Shown here piece by piece: positions 47,300 through 58,790 of a stretch of DNA of 64,000 nucleotides. The translations under genes and the position numbers were made by a program. The number at the start of each line of letters is the position of its first letter. The stretch's first letter is position 1. The stretch is from positions 5,081,249-5,145,248 of the forward strand of contig NC_052672.1 in the NCBI RefSeq assembly GCF_016802725.1, in the 5' to 3' direction. The notes under the pieces were generated by a model. It saw only the letters and a program-made list of their open reading frames with translations. It was not told where the DNA came from and made no database searches. The stretch is from Solenopsis invicta. Lineage: Eukaryota > Arthropoda > Insecta > Hymenoptera > Formicidae.

Positions 47300-48002
47300 C
47301 TCCGAGATTTTGAGGGATTCGTTTAACGAAATATTATTAAATTGAAGAAACGCGAATGCGCGAAATTCGCGTGACTGACATGTTACTGTTGCTGACGGGC
47401 AGCCGGGACAGCATCGAGGACAGCGGAAGATGAAGTTGCCGATCGCGTATATGCGAGAAGCGCGATGATATCGAGAGAATGAATACGCATATGTATATAT
47501 GTGCATACATACATATACCTAAGCAAAACAACGAGTCACAATAACACAAAATGACATTGATATAAAAGTGACTTTTCATAATCTTTTTGCAATCTCTTTT
47601 GACGTCATTTGATGTGATAACTTTTTGTCCCGCTTAAATATTTCATACCGAGGATATTTTTTGGGGTAAGGATGGGGAATTTTTATCAATTCTGTTAACA
47701 TATAAACATATTGTTTGCGTTAACCTGAATACTTTTTTCGATATTTTAGAACATTTAAAGCTTTGAATATTTTCTTATTTCTGATGTTGAACGAAAAAAA
47801 TATAGGGATTTTGTAAATATTAACTGTTATTTTTTTGAAGAAAGAATTTATTTTTCTGAAGAAGGTACAAGCAAAATACAGTTAAAAACGAAATGTGTAG
47901 ATCTTTAATATTTGTATTGTTATTATTAGATACAAAATATAATTATTTTTTTAGAAGAAACATTTTTTAAAAATTCAAAAGAAAGCATAGAGTCCTTTGT
48001 AG
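47300..48002. other. No gene seen
   Basis: Transition from GC-rich to AT-rich DNA. Open stretches at 47,291-47,579 on the minus strand are unconvincing. Confidence 0.4.
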
Positions 48003-48104
48003 GTTTGGAAACATCACCCGAGTGCTTCTGTGTATTATTTTATCCTTGTTGTTTAACAAAGGTAAAATGATACATGAAGGCACTTGAGTGATGTTTTCAA
48101 ACGC
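48003..48104. mobile_element. 102-bp hairpin element
   Basis: The left arm 48,003-48,047 starts GTTTGGAAACATCACCCGAG. The right arm to 48,104, reverse-complemented, starts GTTTGAAAACATCACTCAAG. About 45-bp arms have roughly seven mismatches and a loop of about 11 bases. The size and shape fit a short MITE; a transcript would be microRNA-precursor-like. Confidence 0.55.
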
Positions 48105-49393
48105 AGCTCTATTGAGGTATACTATATAAAAAATTTGTGTCTGACACTATTAAACCTAATTAACAGAAATTATTTACATGGTCTTAAATGAGAAGAAAAT
48201 AATATTTGATGTCATAACAAAAAGTTTACTCAGAGTCAAAAGTAAAATATTTTGTAATTAAAAATAAAAAAGAAAACGAATAAAAAATTTCGGGAGGGTG
48301 AAAACCTCCCCAACCGTTCCTCTCCCTAGATACGCCAATAATTCATATAATACGTACACACACGAAGGAATTTCTATAAAATAATTTCTATAAAATAATG
48401 ATGTTATATATAATATACAAAAAAAGAAGGAATAATCCAAAATTAGTTATTGTTTAAAAATGTCATGTATGTCGTATCATTACGTGGATCTTTGATTACC
48501 TAAACTTATTTTTCAATTATAGTTTCTTTCTAATTTTTCGACCTTATGCTACCAAGATGTTATCTGTCTGTTTCTTATTTAACTTACAAGTAATACTTGT
48601 GTGAAAGCGAAGGTCAAGGTTACGCGACCTTTAGCGCGCAATAGCAAAAATGTCTCATTCTTCTGCAATGACGGAGCGTTCTCCAAGCAAAAATCTCATT
48701 TGCATTTACATTTAGTTTTTAAAAACAAATCATAGTAAAATTTTGTAACATTTATTTTTATTTAATGTATTTTCTACAAACGTAATTACATTGTTATTTT
48801 ATTTTAATCAACACGATGCATTAAAGAAAACATTGTGTTTCATTTGCCAATTTGCTTGATAATATTTAAACTTTTCAATACAACTTGATTAATTAGTGTT
48901 AAATTTCAAGGTCGAATTAGGGAAATTAAGGGAATTAAGGGAGCTGAAGTCGTGAAATTTATCGATTGAAGGACTTACACACGCACAATTTACAATACAT
49001 ACATACGGTTTATAAAATATCAGTGTATCATTATACATATACTACTACATCAATATTGTACGCACAGATACGGATAAATTTTCGTGTAACCTTTTTGTAT
49101 TGAATTAGGTATCCACGTCTAATTTTAAAAGCTTGATGCTGTTCCTTCGTGCTATTAATCTATATGTTAGGAGACTCCAATTTTGTAAGTATAGCTTGTA
49201 GAGATTTCATAATATATTAAGCAAATATTGTGACAACTCTGGACACTACATTCGCCTAATTGTTAGAAGCATATGTTGTGCATTTAAATACAATTGTTAG
49301 AAAGAATTTATATTATAAAAATATCAAAAAAAGTTTTTAAAATAATTGTTCTGCTTCAAATTGCAACAATTTTGCAATTTTAATCTCTTAAAG
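48105..49393. other. No gene seen
   Basis: AT-rich sequence. 48,590-48,680 is less AT-rich (GCGACCTTTAGCGCGC) but not coding. No exon is supported. Confidence 0.4.
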
Positions 49394-49675
49394 TCAGCCG
49401 CGGTAATCTTCCAAGTGGTATCCAATTTGATGATGAATTGCAGTGAAGGTCCGATTCAAACTAGACATGAATGTGTTGTAATCTCCATGATGAATAATGT
49501 TGTAAATATCCTTTCCGAGTACATCGTCCTTCGTGTAGTTTATGAACTGCGTAATGTTATCGTACACCATGTAGCCCTTTGTATTTACAATGAATAGAAA
49601 CCCGTCTAGTGTTTCAATTAACGTAGGATCATCTTTATCATTGGAATTCGACGAGGACACTTCTCCTTATTGCAC
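49394..49675 (-). pseudogene. PAS-domain fragment resembling taiman / nuclear receptor coactivator
   Basis: The minus strand encodes EVSSSNSND, then LIETLDGFLFIVNTKG, DNITQFINYTKDDVLGKDIY and NIIHHGDYNTFMSSL. This is the PAS repeat region of taiman/NCOA-type bHLH-PAS coactivators, where the segment DGFLFxVN ... IYNIIHxGD is very conserved. Between NTKG and DNITQ several residues normally present are missing. After FMSSLN the reading departs from the family and ends at a stop. There are no bHLH, second PAS or LxxLL exons nearby. I therefore read it as a stray, decayed exon copy and not as the functional gene. An exon of a real gene extending beyond recognition here is less likely. Confidence 0.5.
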
Positions 49676-49821
49676 GTCATAACTATAATATTAAAGCTCT
49701 TTTGTTGCCTAAAGTGCCGAATGCTTTCTGGAAGCTGTTCTATAAATATAGATTTCTTCTATTCTTCTTCTTGAACAGCTAAAATCACATTAAATATTAA
49801 GTTACATTGGCAATATTAAGT

Positions 49822-50035
49822 AACATTGCGGAAGTCAATGAGGAAGTCATCGCGGAAACCGAGGCGTATTTCGAAGGTTTAGACGTTTCGTACTACAGAA
49901 AGGGCATCGAAATGTTGGAAAATCGCTATACTAAGTGTATCGCACTCGAAGGCAACTATGTTGAGGAATAAATATAACTTTGCCCAAAAAACGCTTGTTT
50001 TCATTAAAAATCTCGGGACTTTTCAGTCTATGTAG
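49822..50035 (+). pseudogene. mariner transposase C-terminus and 3' end
   Basis: VIAETEAYFEGLDVSYYRKG, then IEMLENRYTKCIALEG and NYVEE with a stop at 49,969-49,971, is the typical end of a mariner transposase. About 35 bases later AAATCTCGGGACTTTTCAG resembles a mariner 3' terminal repeat. Everything upstream of about 49,820 is missing. It is a 5'-truncated relic. Confidence 0.65.
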
Positions 50036-50827
50036 TATATGTATATTTGTGTGTAGATACATTTTTCTAAAGATTCTATGGATAAAAAAAGATACTAAAA
50101 CAAAGAGTTTGAAACAAATTTTACAAGATATTTAATATTTCCTATTAAAATATGTAAGAATAAAAAAGAAAAAAATATATATGTATGTACGTATGTATGT
50201 ATGAACATGTACACATTATTCTATTGTAAAAAGTGTACTTGCAATTTTTAAATGCATTGTTGTAATTATAAAAAAATAATGAATAGAAAATTAGATATTA
50301 TTGTTTTATTCAATTTTTTTGTCATTTTCTTTTGTCTTTAATAGAACAAGAAAAATCCATTTCATTTGTATGACGTACTCTGCGTATCTTATAAAAAATA
50401 ACAGTATAAATTACAAATTAAAATCTAAAGTTATAACAGTATTTACATAATAATTACATAAATTACTAATGTATATTTGCTTGATTGATCATAAAAAGAA
50501 CATACATATGTATTGTTATTCAATATTGAATATGTTATATAGTGGAGTAAAAAATAAAGATATCTTTAAATCGCTTCAAAACTTCATTTTCAGCTCTTCC
50601 CCTGAAGAAGAGACCAAAATCATTAAAATATAAAACGTAGATCTGACGCAAGTAATATTAAAAATATAAATTTGATATTTCTCTTTTATTATTTCACATT
50701 ATTAAAATATTGACTTGTAATATCATGCAACATCGTGATTTTGTTCATTAAGTGACAAAATCGCTATTGTTACTTATTGTTTTTTCTAACATTTATTAAA
50801 ATTGTAGATATTTGAATTAGAACAAAA
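50036..50827. other. 5' flank of the first FPPS-like gene
   Basis: Non-coding. The last 450 bases are similar to 55,340-55,800 and, less so, to 58,650-58,790, marking the unit of tandem duplication. Confidence 0.5.
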
Positions 50828-53045
50828 ATGGCTCATTCTGTAGTGCAGCTAGACAAAGAGGAAAATAAGGAGATGATGGCTGTGTGGCCGGACATTGTTC
50901 GTGATATCACGGAAGCGCCTAAGAATTTAAACATTCCAGATGTTGCTGATTGGATGGAAAAAGTAAGTCATATTGATTAAAATACTATACAATAGCCAAT
51001 GTGGACCGTTAAAAAAATCATTATTTAACGATTAAACGACATATGTACATTACAGTAAATTCCTTTAGAATAATTATGTAATGTAAAATAATGAAATATA
51101 TATCAAATTTCAAAATAAACTATGAACATCTTATACAATTATTTAAAAGATTTTACCAATAATGCTAATGTGTAAATTAATAAAATTAAATTATGTAAAA
51201 ATTTTAAATAACCTGTAAGAAAATCATAAAAATAAATGTGATATTTTATAGAAAAAATCTTAAATAAAGTTATGTGCTGCAATAACATAAAAGTAAACAT
51301 ATACAATAATAGAATAAAATAAGAAGCAACAAAATTTCAACAAGTATGAAGATTAACGAGTTGTTTTTAATACAGATGCTACAATATACTGTTCCAGGAG
51401 GAAAGAAATTTCGTAGCTTAATATTAATTTGTGCCTATAAGTCGTTGATATCTAAGGATCAATTAACAAAAGATAATATTCGTCTAATACGGATTATAGC
51501 ATGGTGTGTAGAACTGGTGGGTAATTTTACAATCTTCTTTCCTTTATGACATTCACGTCTATTCGTAGATTAATTCGAGATTTTCAATCAAATAGAAAAT
51601 GTAATATTTTAATTTATACACAGAGAGAAAATATTTTTAAATATTAAAAAATATCTATTTGAATAATAGGGGAAAGTTGCCAAATGCGTATTACTTGAGC
51701 TACTTTTTACTGTGTTGCATACGCTTAAAGAAATTAATATGCATTAATAAAATATTTACTCTGTAGAACAAAATAATACTTAAATTAAATTGTAGTTTTT
51801 GTACTAAATAAATATATTTACATTTAACAAATATTTTATTAATATTATTTGATAAAATATTTTTTAAAATTTAGTAAATTTTTTCTCAGCGTAGCATTTT
51901 TTTAAATCAGTAATAATAAATTATATAAAATTAAAAGCAATTTCAATTAAAAACATAAACTGTTGCGTTTATGATTTATAATATTGAAGCATTTACTATT
52001 ACACAGATGCAAGCCTCTTTAATTATAGTTAAACATACAGAATCAATCATTACTTCGCCGGGGCCAACCATGTTGGTATCGGTGCAATGACAGGATCGAA
52101 GTAGCTGTCCTCGATCATGTACAGTTACAGATTATCATATATTACATACTCCGAAAATACTTCAAAGACAAAGAATGTTACGTTAGTCTAGTAGAAACAT
52201 TCCAAGACGTAAGTAAACAACATATCACATATGTATTAATTTATCTATTTCTTTCTTTTTTTAGTGGAACAAATATTTATAAACATATTTTTACAGGCCT
52301 TACTCATAAATGTAATGGGTCAGTATTTAAATTTCTTTTTAACCGATCTTAATAAGAAGCTCAATCTGGATCTATTTACAATAGATCGATACAGTTCCAT
52401 TGTCAAATACAAAGAGTCGTATTATTCATTTATTTTGCCAGTAAACGTAGCAATGCATTTTGTAAGAACAAATCTGTATTCTTTTGCATGAAAAACTGTT
52501 TTGCTTTGATGATAAAAACGCACTGTTATATTGCTTGATGTATAGGCTGGAATAAAAGACCTAAATATGTTCAAGCAAGCAAATGTCATCTTGTTAGATA
52601 TAGGACATTTGTTCCAAGTTCAAATCGATTATTAAGATTGCTTTGGAGATACAAATATCTATGGCAAAGATAGTACTGATATACAGAAGGGGAAATGTAC
52701 GTGGCTGATTGTTACAGCACTTTTGCGCGCCACTTCGGAACAGCGTGAAGTTTTAAAAGTAAATATCGTTGATAAAATATATTTTTGTCAAATGCTATTT
52801 ACATTAATCTATTTTCTTATGTTTTTCTTTTCTTCTCCATATAGGAATGTTACGGAGTTTCGAATCCGCAGAAAGTAAGACGCGTGAAACAGATCTTCAT
52901 TGATCTGAATTTGCCAAACGCTTACTCTACGTACAAAGAACAGATGCATAATGTAATAAATGCACGTATAGAGCAAATATCATGCGGACTTCCACACAGC
53001 CTTTTCTCAGATTTATTAGGGAAGCTTTATCACCAATCATCATGA
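50828..53045 (+). pseudogene. Farnesyl diphosphate synthase-like gene 1, broken in both aspartate-rich motifs
   Basis: Six exons: 50828..50962, 51376..51516, 52007..52208, 52297..52461, 52546..52758 and 52845..53045. FPPS condenses isopentenyl with dimethylallyl and geranyl diphosphate. Exon 2 keeps the substrate-binding GGKKFR. Exon 4 keeps IDRYSSIVKYKESYYSF; exon 6 keeps the usual C-terminal helices. Exon 3 is 202 nt instead of the 204 nt of gene 2; the missing two bases fall where DDxxD is encoded, removing that motif and shifting the frame. Downstream LLRRGQPCWYRC is open in the shifted frame. Skipping to an internal AG at 52,039-52,040 would restore frame but still drop the motif. In exon 5 the second motif reads IDY, stop (TAA 52,633-52,635), DCFGD. 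Intact splice sites suggest recent decay. Confidence 0.85.
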
Positions 53046-53427
53046 ATTTGTTCTTTATATTAAGATTTATATTAAGTTTATATTAAGTTAGAATAAAATA
53101 AACCAAAATCGTCTAATAATAAACTTAAAATATCACGTAATATTATTTTTAACAAGTAAAATCTAGTTCTTTAATAAATTTTATGTGCATATAAGAAAAT
53201 ATTTCATTTCAATGGAACTGGAAATTTAATAAAGAATTCTTGAAGTATTTGGCGTCATTATTTTTTAGTTTCCTTATAATTTTCGTTTGCTCAATTTTTG
53301 TTTTGTGAAATACTTTATAAAGAAAAATATTACTTATAGCCATACTTATAGCCATAAGAACAAATTACAAAGCGTTTATTATAAAAAACTTTGATATAAA
53401 AAAATAATTAAATGCTGTAATTATATT
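53046..53427. other. 3' flank of FPPS-like gene 1
   Basis: Contains AATAAAATAAA at about 53,092, a candidate polyadenylation signal; otherwise AT-rich. Confidence 0.4.
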
Positions 53428-53578
53428 CAGGGTAATTCTTAATGGTTATACCCATTTTTTATCATAGGAGCACACATTTGTTATAGTTTCTAATATAATA
53501 ATATGTTAGAAATACATATCCTTTGGTAAATCATGCTCCTAAGGTAAAAAGTGAGTACAACCATTAAGAATCATCCTG
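53428..53578. mobile_element. 151-bp MITE-like inverted repeat element
   Basis: Left end CAGGGTAATTCTTAATGGTT; right end reverse-complemented CAGGATGATTCTTAATGGTT. The arms extend about 45-55 bp with scattered mismatches and flank a short AT-rich centre. Confidence 0.7.
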
Positions 53579-53755
53579 TATAATATACGTATGTACATAT
53601 ACCATGGATGACACGCGAAACGGAATTCGCGGTTCAACAAGTGAAAAAATTCTCCTTTACATCTTTTAAATTCAACTATGGATAATTCAAAATAATACGG
53701 ATTTCTCCCTGGGAAAAAATTATTTATATATAATTATACATAATTATATACGATT

Positions 53756-53756
<1 letters not shown>

Positions 53757-53788
<32 letters not shown>

Positions 53789-53812
53789 TATGTGTGTGTG
53801 TGTGTATATATA
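53757..53812. repeat. Compound (CATA)n/(TA)n/(TG)n microsatellite
   Basis: Consecutive tetranucleotide and dinucleotide runs directly before a TIR element. Confidence 0.9.
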
Positions 53813-54777
53813 TAATTAGAGAAGAGTAGACTAAATTGGACCATGTTCTAAATAGGACCTTTTTAATTTAAATAAATAAGGTTAAGCAAATTTATGTGCC
53901 ATTTATAACGTAAAGTTTTTATAAGACACTGAACATATAACAACAATTTGACAGTTTTTTGTCACGATATTCATAAAATAGAAGACGCGAATTTGTATTT
54001 CAGCCATCGTACAAAAATTAATAAAAAAAAATCTTTGTAAACCATTATTTAAAAGATACTAAAATTTTGAAAGGTAATTGATTAAATTAAATTAATGTAA
54101 TTGATAAAATAATTAAAAAATGTAGAATTCAAAAATATCAATCATTTTGTGATTACTTTTGCGTAAATACTTTTATTGTAAAATTTGTTCCAAAGTTCAA
54201 AAGAACTCGTGTCCAAATCGGAATTGCAACCTGATTGTAGCATTGGTGATTAGTCAATCAAATCTGGTCCTAAAAAGGTTAAATCAGTAAAATATTATGA
54301 GTCATCAGACTCAGAATAATTGAATTTTATTGATTTCAATTCTAATTATACATCAATAATAACATCATAACATGACCGAAAAATGTCTATTATGTAAACT
54401 GTCACTAATTTTTTTTTAATGTTATTTTTTACTATCAAATTACTCGTTTTTATTCAATAATAAAACACTACATTAAAATTTTTTTAAAATTCTGTTTAAA
54501 AGACGATAAAAATGGAAGTGTCCGATTTAGACCAGGAGATAGTTCGATTTAGAACCAGTAGTTCCAAATCGGACTGAAAAAAGCATTTTTACATTTTCCA
54601 TTATAGTTCAAGACAGGTGAGAGAAAAATATGATACATAAAAATGGTTCAAATAAAAAATGAAGGGAATTAAATTATTTTTCCAACGGCATCTTCGTTTT
54701 TACGATCGGACTTTATTTGTGTCTTATAGAGAGCAAAAACTGCAAATAGGTCCGACTTACCCTACTCACCCTAATTA
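53813..54777. mobile_element. Non-autonomous TIR element, about 0.96 kb
   Basis: The left end TAATTAGAGAAGAGTAGACT runs on to TTGGACC. The right end reverse-complemented is TAATTAGGGTGAGTAGGGTA running on to TCGGACC: terminal inverted repeats of about 29 bp. Internal words such as AATCGGACTG and TCCGATTTAGACC echo the termini. No transposase is encoded. Confidence 0.6.
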
Positions 54778-55339
54778 TATATAAAAAATTTTTTCTCGCG
54801 TCTATGTGCAGTCTCTTGATATCGGAAAACAGGAAAAGAAAAGCAATACGGAAATTTGCTGAAAGTATTTATTTAGTTTGACATAAAGAAGATTTGGGCT
54901 ATTAACATTAATGTTTATATTAATACATAAATATTATATATGCACAAATAATAAATGAACCTTCCTCGATTGTACTATACAAATATTTTATATCTTTTAA
55001 CTCTGTCAAATAAAAAGTTTAGAGATTTATTTTTTCTAAGTCCAAAAGTCCAAAATTTCTTTGACATTACTTTGAATAAATACCTACTTTCAGCAACTTT
55101 TCACATTGTTTTTTTTCTATCTCTTACTAAGAGATACAAACCTCACGGAGTAATCGGTATTTGAATTAAATTCAAAATTTCTCTCTTGTTAGTTTACATA
55201 TTATGAAGTAACATATGTAAATCGTCATAAAAATCGAGAAAAATGCAAACCGTTTATACAATACATAAAGTACAAATTGTTCACAATTTCTTATACACTT
55301 AAGGACAAGTTATCGATGTCAAATCAACATCAATTTCAT
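54778..55339. other. No gene seen
   Basis: AT-rich. The 69-codon stretch at 54,955-55,164 shows no domain and is not called. Confidence 0.4.
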
Positions 55340-55830
55340 TATTATTTCCAATACCATTATTATTTCTCGCTGAGTATAGTGCAGAAAATAATAGTAAGTA
55401 CTATTTATAAATTTTTGAAAAACAAAAAACTAATATCAGCATTTACATAAGAATCACATGAATTAATGTATAGCCATCTTAATCATAAAAGAAACATGCA
55501 TACGTATTGTTATTCAGTATATTAGCGAAGCAAAGAATGGAGTTACATACGACTATTTTCTAATCTTTATTTGTTTTTTTTTCCCTTGAAAGAAGCTTGA
55601 TTAAAATCAATAATACAAAACATCTAATGCAAATAACAAAAATTCCACACTTCTTTCATCTTTACTTGTCATGAAATCGTCAGTTTATAATATCAATAAT
55701 TATTGTAATTTTGTTCAGAAAATGACAAAATCATCATTGTAACAAGTTGTACTTTTAATTTGTTAAAGATTTGAATAATTAGAATTTAATAGATTATAAA
55801 AAATGACGCATTCTGTAACTCGCGATAGCA
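55340..55830 (+). pseudogene. 5' relic of another FPPS-like copy
   Basis: The upstream part parallels 50,400-50,830 (for example TTTTGTTCAGAAAATGACAA versus TTTTGTTCATTAAGTGACAA). It ends in ATGACGCATTCTGTAACTCG at 55,803, equivalent to the ATGGCTCATTCTGTAGTGCA start of gene 1. Similarity is lost within about 25 bases of the start codon, so only promoter and start remain. Confidence 0.6.
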
Positions 55831-56193
55831 TTTTATGACCTTTCGACATTTACATATTTGATATTCACAATGTATAAAATGCTTTCTTGATCACGTTTTT
55901 TGTGTCATGTTTCTTTAAACATACGTACGATATGTATTTGGTATATATACTGGGTACATATCGAAGCAGAGATCAATGTTTAGAGAACTTTCGAGTCTTT
56001 TGGTGTAAAGAAGATAACGAAATTTATTCAGACATAAAACAAAAGATACAGAAAATATAAGTTTAACAAGAAAAAATTTTAGCTCGTTGCTTTTGTTATT
56101 ATATTGTTGATTCGTAATTTATAACAATTTTATTCCTGACGCGACTAAATCATTATTGCCCAGTGCTAAGTTTTAGAACGTGATACAACGAAA
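55831..56193. promoter_or_regulatory. 5' flank of FPPS-like gene 2
   Basis: Non-coding sequence before the open FPPS-like gene. It shares short blocks with the other 5' flanks (TTGTTGATTCGTAATTTATA near 56,102 and TAAATCATTATTG near 56,145). A TATATATA at about 55,943 could be a TATA element, but this is speculative. Confidence 0.35.
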
Positions 56194-58131
56194 ATGGCTC
56201 CTCTTTTATCTAAAAACATGTGGGAAACGATGGAGGAAGAAACTTGGGAGATGATGGCAGTGTGGCCGGAAATTATTCGTGATCTCAAGGAACATGTCAA
56301 CAACTATCCTGATATCGATGAGTGGTTGGAAAAAGTAAGTCATTATTGATTAAAATATACAATATAGCTAATGTGGAAAATGAAAAATTATTACAAATTA
56401 TTTTATAGATTGATTGACATACATTACAATAAATTTTTTTAGAATAATTAGAAACGATAAGATAATATAAAATAAATACTACAAAATGATGTAACAAAAT
56501 TTCTAAAATAGCTATAAACAATTTATATAAAAATTTTAATCAAGATATTTAATGATAGCAATAATGTAAAAGTTTATAAAAATGTTAAGAAATCTAAAAG
56601 AAAAGTGAAAATGTATAAATAAATAAAAATAATGATATTTTATACCGTTAAGTGTTTTAATAACATAAAAGTAAATCTATAATTAAATTTATATTACCCA
56701 TAAATTTGAACAAGCATGCAAATTAATGCATCTTTATATAACACAGGTATTACAATATAATGTCTCAAGAACAAAGCATCTTCATAGCTTAGCAGTAGTT
56801 TATGCTTATAAATCGATAGCACCTAGTGAACAGCAGACAGAAGATAACATTCGCTTAGCAAGGATTTTAGGATGGTGTGTGGAAATGGTGCGTAATTCTT
56901 TTTTTCGAAATTTGGGGTTTCTTTCATTAACAAATTCAACAAGTTAATTCAGTATCGTTAAACATCATTAAACACGAGATGTATTATTTTAATATATAAC
57001 ATCTATTTAAATAAGAGCATAACGATAGCAATTTGAATAAAAAATATAAATTATTGCTACTATAGATTATAATATTAATGAATTACTACATTTATTACTT
57101 TATAGACGTTGGCCTTTATGGTCATAGTCGACGACATTGTAGATCAGTCGATGTTACGCCGAGGCAAACCATGTTGGCATCGATGTGATGAGACAGGTTT
57201 AATGGCAATCAATGATGCTTTATTGATAGAGAGCAGTTTGTATTATTTAATTCAAAAACACTTCAAAGGGAAAGAATGTTACATAAATTTAGTAGAAACA
57301 TTTCAACAGGTATGTATGTATATCTGTATAATATATGTGTGTAATGTTTAAATTTTTCTTTGAAAAATTTTTTATGAAAACGTATTTGCAGGTTCTATTT
57401 GAATCACAAATAGGCGAATTTTTGGATATGGTCTCGTCTTCGAAGAAACTTAATCTGGATCAATTTACAATAAATCGACGTAATTCCATCGTTCAATCCA
57501 AAACAGAAAAAATAACATTTTTACTGCCAGTATTTCTAGCAGTGCATTATGTAAGTTTATTTTTGTTTCTTTTTTTACAGAAAAAACTAATCTCTTTACA
57601 TGATAAGAAATTGTGACGTTGCTTGATGTAGGCTGGAATCGAAAAAGTTCGAGATATGGTGAAGCAATTAGAAACTATCTTGTTAGAGATGGGGCATTTT
57701 TATCAAGTCCAAGACGATTGTTTAGGTTGCTTTTTCGATGGTTTGCGCAAAGATAGTACTGATATAGAAGAAGGAAGATGTACGTGGTTAATTATTAAAG
57801 CTCTTGAACGCGTCACTCCGGAACAGCGTAAAATTTTAGAAGTAAATATCGTTGGTTAAATATGTTTTCCTAAACGTTGTTGCATTAATTAATTTTCTTA
57901 TTTTTTTTCTTTTTTTTTCAGGAATGTTACGGAGTTTCGGATCCGGAGAAAGTAAAACGCGTAAAACAGCTCTATATTGATTTGGATTTGCAGAATGCTT
58001 ATTTTAAATACGAAAAAGAAACATATAATGCATTAAGTGCACTCATACAGAAAATATCATGCAAAAATTTACAAAATTTTTTCATGGGTTTATTAGGGAA
58101 GATTTATGGCAGACGAATCGATTTTAATTAA
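56194..58131 (+). CDS. Divergent farnesyl diphosphate synthase-like prenyltransferase (gene 2)
   Basis: Six exons with GT-AG introns join to 354 residues: 56194..56334, 56747..56887, 57106..57309, 57392..57550, 57632..57841 and 57922..58131. The fold is an all-helical isoprenyl diphosphate synthase. The first aspartate-rich motif is intact (D103-D104-I-V-D107), followed by LRRGKPCWHR. Three hallmarks are changed. The GGKxxR diphosphate-binding motif of exon 2 is SRTKHLH. The KTxYYSF region of exon 4 is TEKITFLLP. The second motif DDxxD is DDCLG (243-247), so its third Asp is lost. The normal FPPS reaction therefore looks impaired. Either the enzyme has taken another role, as insect FPPS-derived terpene synthases have, or it is drifting. 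It is longer at the N terminus than a mitochondrial-targeting-free minimal enzyme, but no clear targeting signal is visible. It lies 3 kb downstream of the broken gene 1, with matching exon structure. Confidence 0.85.
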
Positions 58132-58216
58132 ACATGTCTTAAATACTACTATTTTAAGTAAGTATTTGTTTTAAGCATATTTAACCATGAAACATGTTTA
58201 AAAGGGATTTTTTATT

Positions 58217-58365
58217 TTAAAATAACAATACTTATTATCTTCTGCAAATTTTGTAGATTTAAAGATTCTTTATTTGTACAAATATGAGAAAATGGATTAT
58301 TGAAGGAAATAAAATCTTTAAATCTGCAAAATTTGCAAAAGATAATAAATATTGTTATTTTAAAT
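58217..58365. repeat. 149-bp inverted repeat 3' of FPPS-like gene 2
   Basis: The left arm 58,217-58,276 (AATAACAATACTTATTATCT then TCTGCAAATTTTG) pairs with the right arm 58,308-58,365. Arms are about 58 bp with about seven differences, and the spacer is about 31 bases. The right arm runs into the repeat shared with 5,846-6,120. Confidence 0.7.
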
Positions 58366-58615
58366 ATTGGTGTTCAGTTGTTCAATGGGTACTGGGTAAT
58401 TAGGTATATGTGTAGCACAGCAAAAAAGCTATTTTTCAATTCTCTTTTGAAGACTAAAGGTTTATTTTCTATTCCTGCACTCGAAATTCCCTTTTTGCTA
58501 CTTTTCAAACATAGATCTACTTCACATTAAGTGCACACTAGTTCAGAAATTTCAGAAACAGAAAACAAACCTAAATCTTTTCCGTTGATAAAAATAATTA
58601 TTGTAATATAAAAAA
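58336..58615. repeat. Second copy of the 5,846-6,120 repeat
   Basis: Same sequence and orientation as the left copy, including GTATATGTGTAGCACAGC. The 76-codon open stretch at 58,300-58,530 is incidental. Confidence 0.7.
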
Positions 58616-58649
58616 TTGATCTGATATAAATAGCATTAAAAATATATTT

Positions 58650-58790
58650 AATACGTCTTTTTTATTGTTTTATATTATTGAATTGTTGACTTGTGATTTA
58701 GGGCAAATTTGTTTATTAAGCAACAAAATTGTTATTTTTACTCGTGGTACCTTTTAATATTTGTTAAAATTTATACGTGATTTTTTCATA
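58650..58790 (+). repeat. Relic of an FPPS 5' flank
   Basis: TTGTTGACTTGTGATTTAGG followed by TTTGTTTATTAAGCAACAAA and a TTTGTTAAAATTTA parallels 50,710-50,810 upstream of gene 1. No coding exon follows. Confidence 0.45.

Noticed and set aside
46809..47345. Several overlapping open frames on both strands
   Set aside because: They are explained by low stop-codon density in the GC-rich island, and no domain is recognisable.
50595..50650. Second hammerhead-like end (CCTGAAGAAGAGACC)
   Set aside because: It lacks the returning stem and the GAAAC in the right place; only the first few bases agree.
58300..58530. 76-codon open frame after FPPS-like gene 2
   Set aside because: It spans the inverted repeat and the shared interspersed repeat; the homologous copy at 5.85-6.1 kb does not keep it open in the same way.
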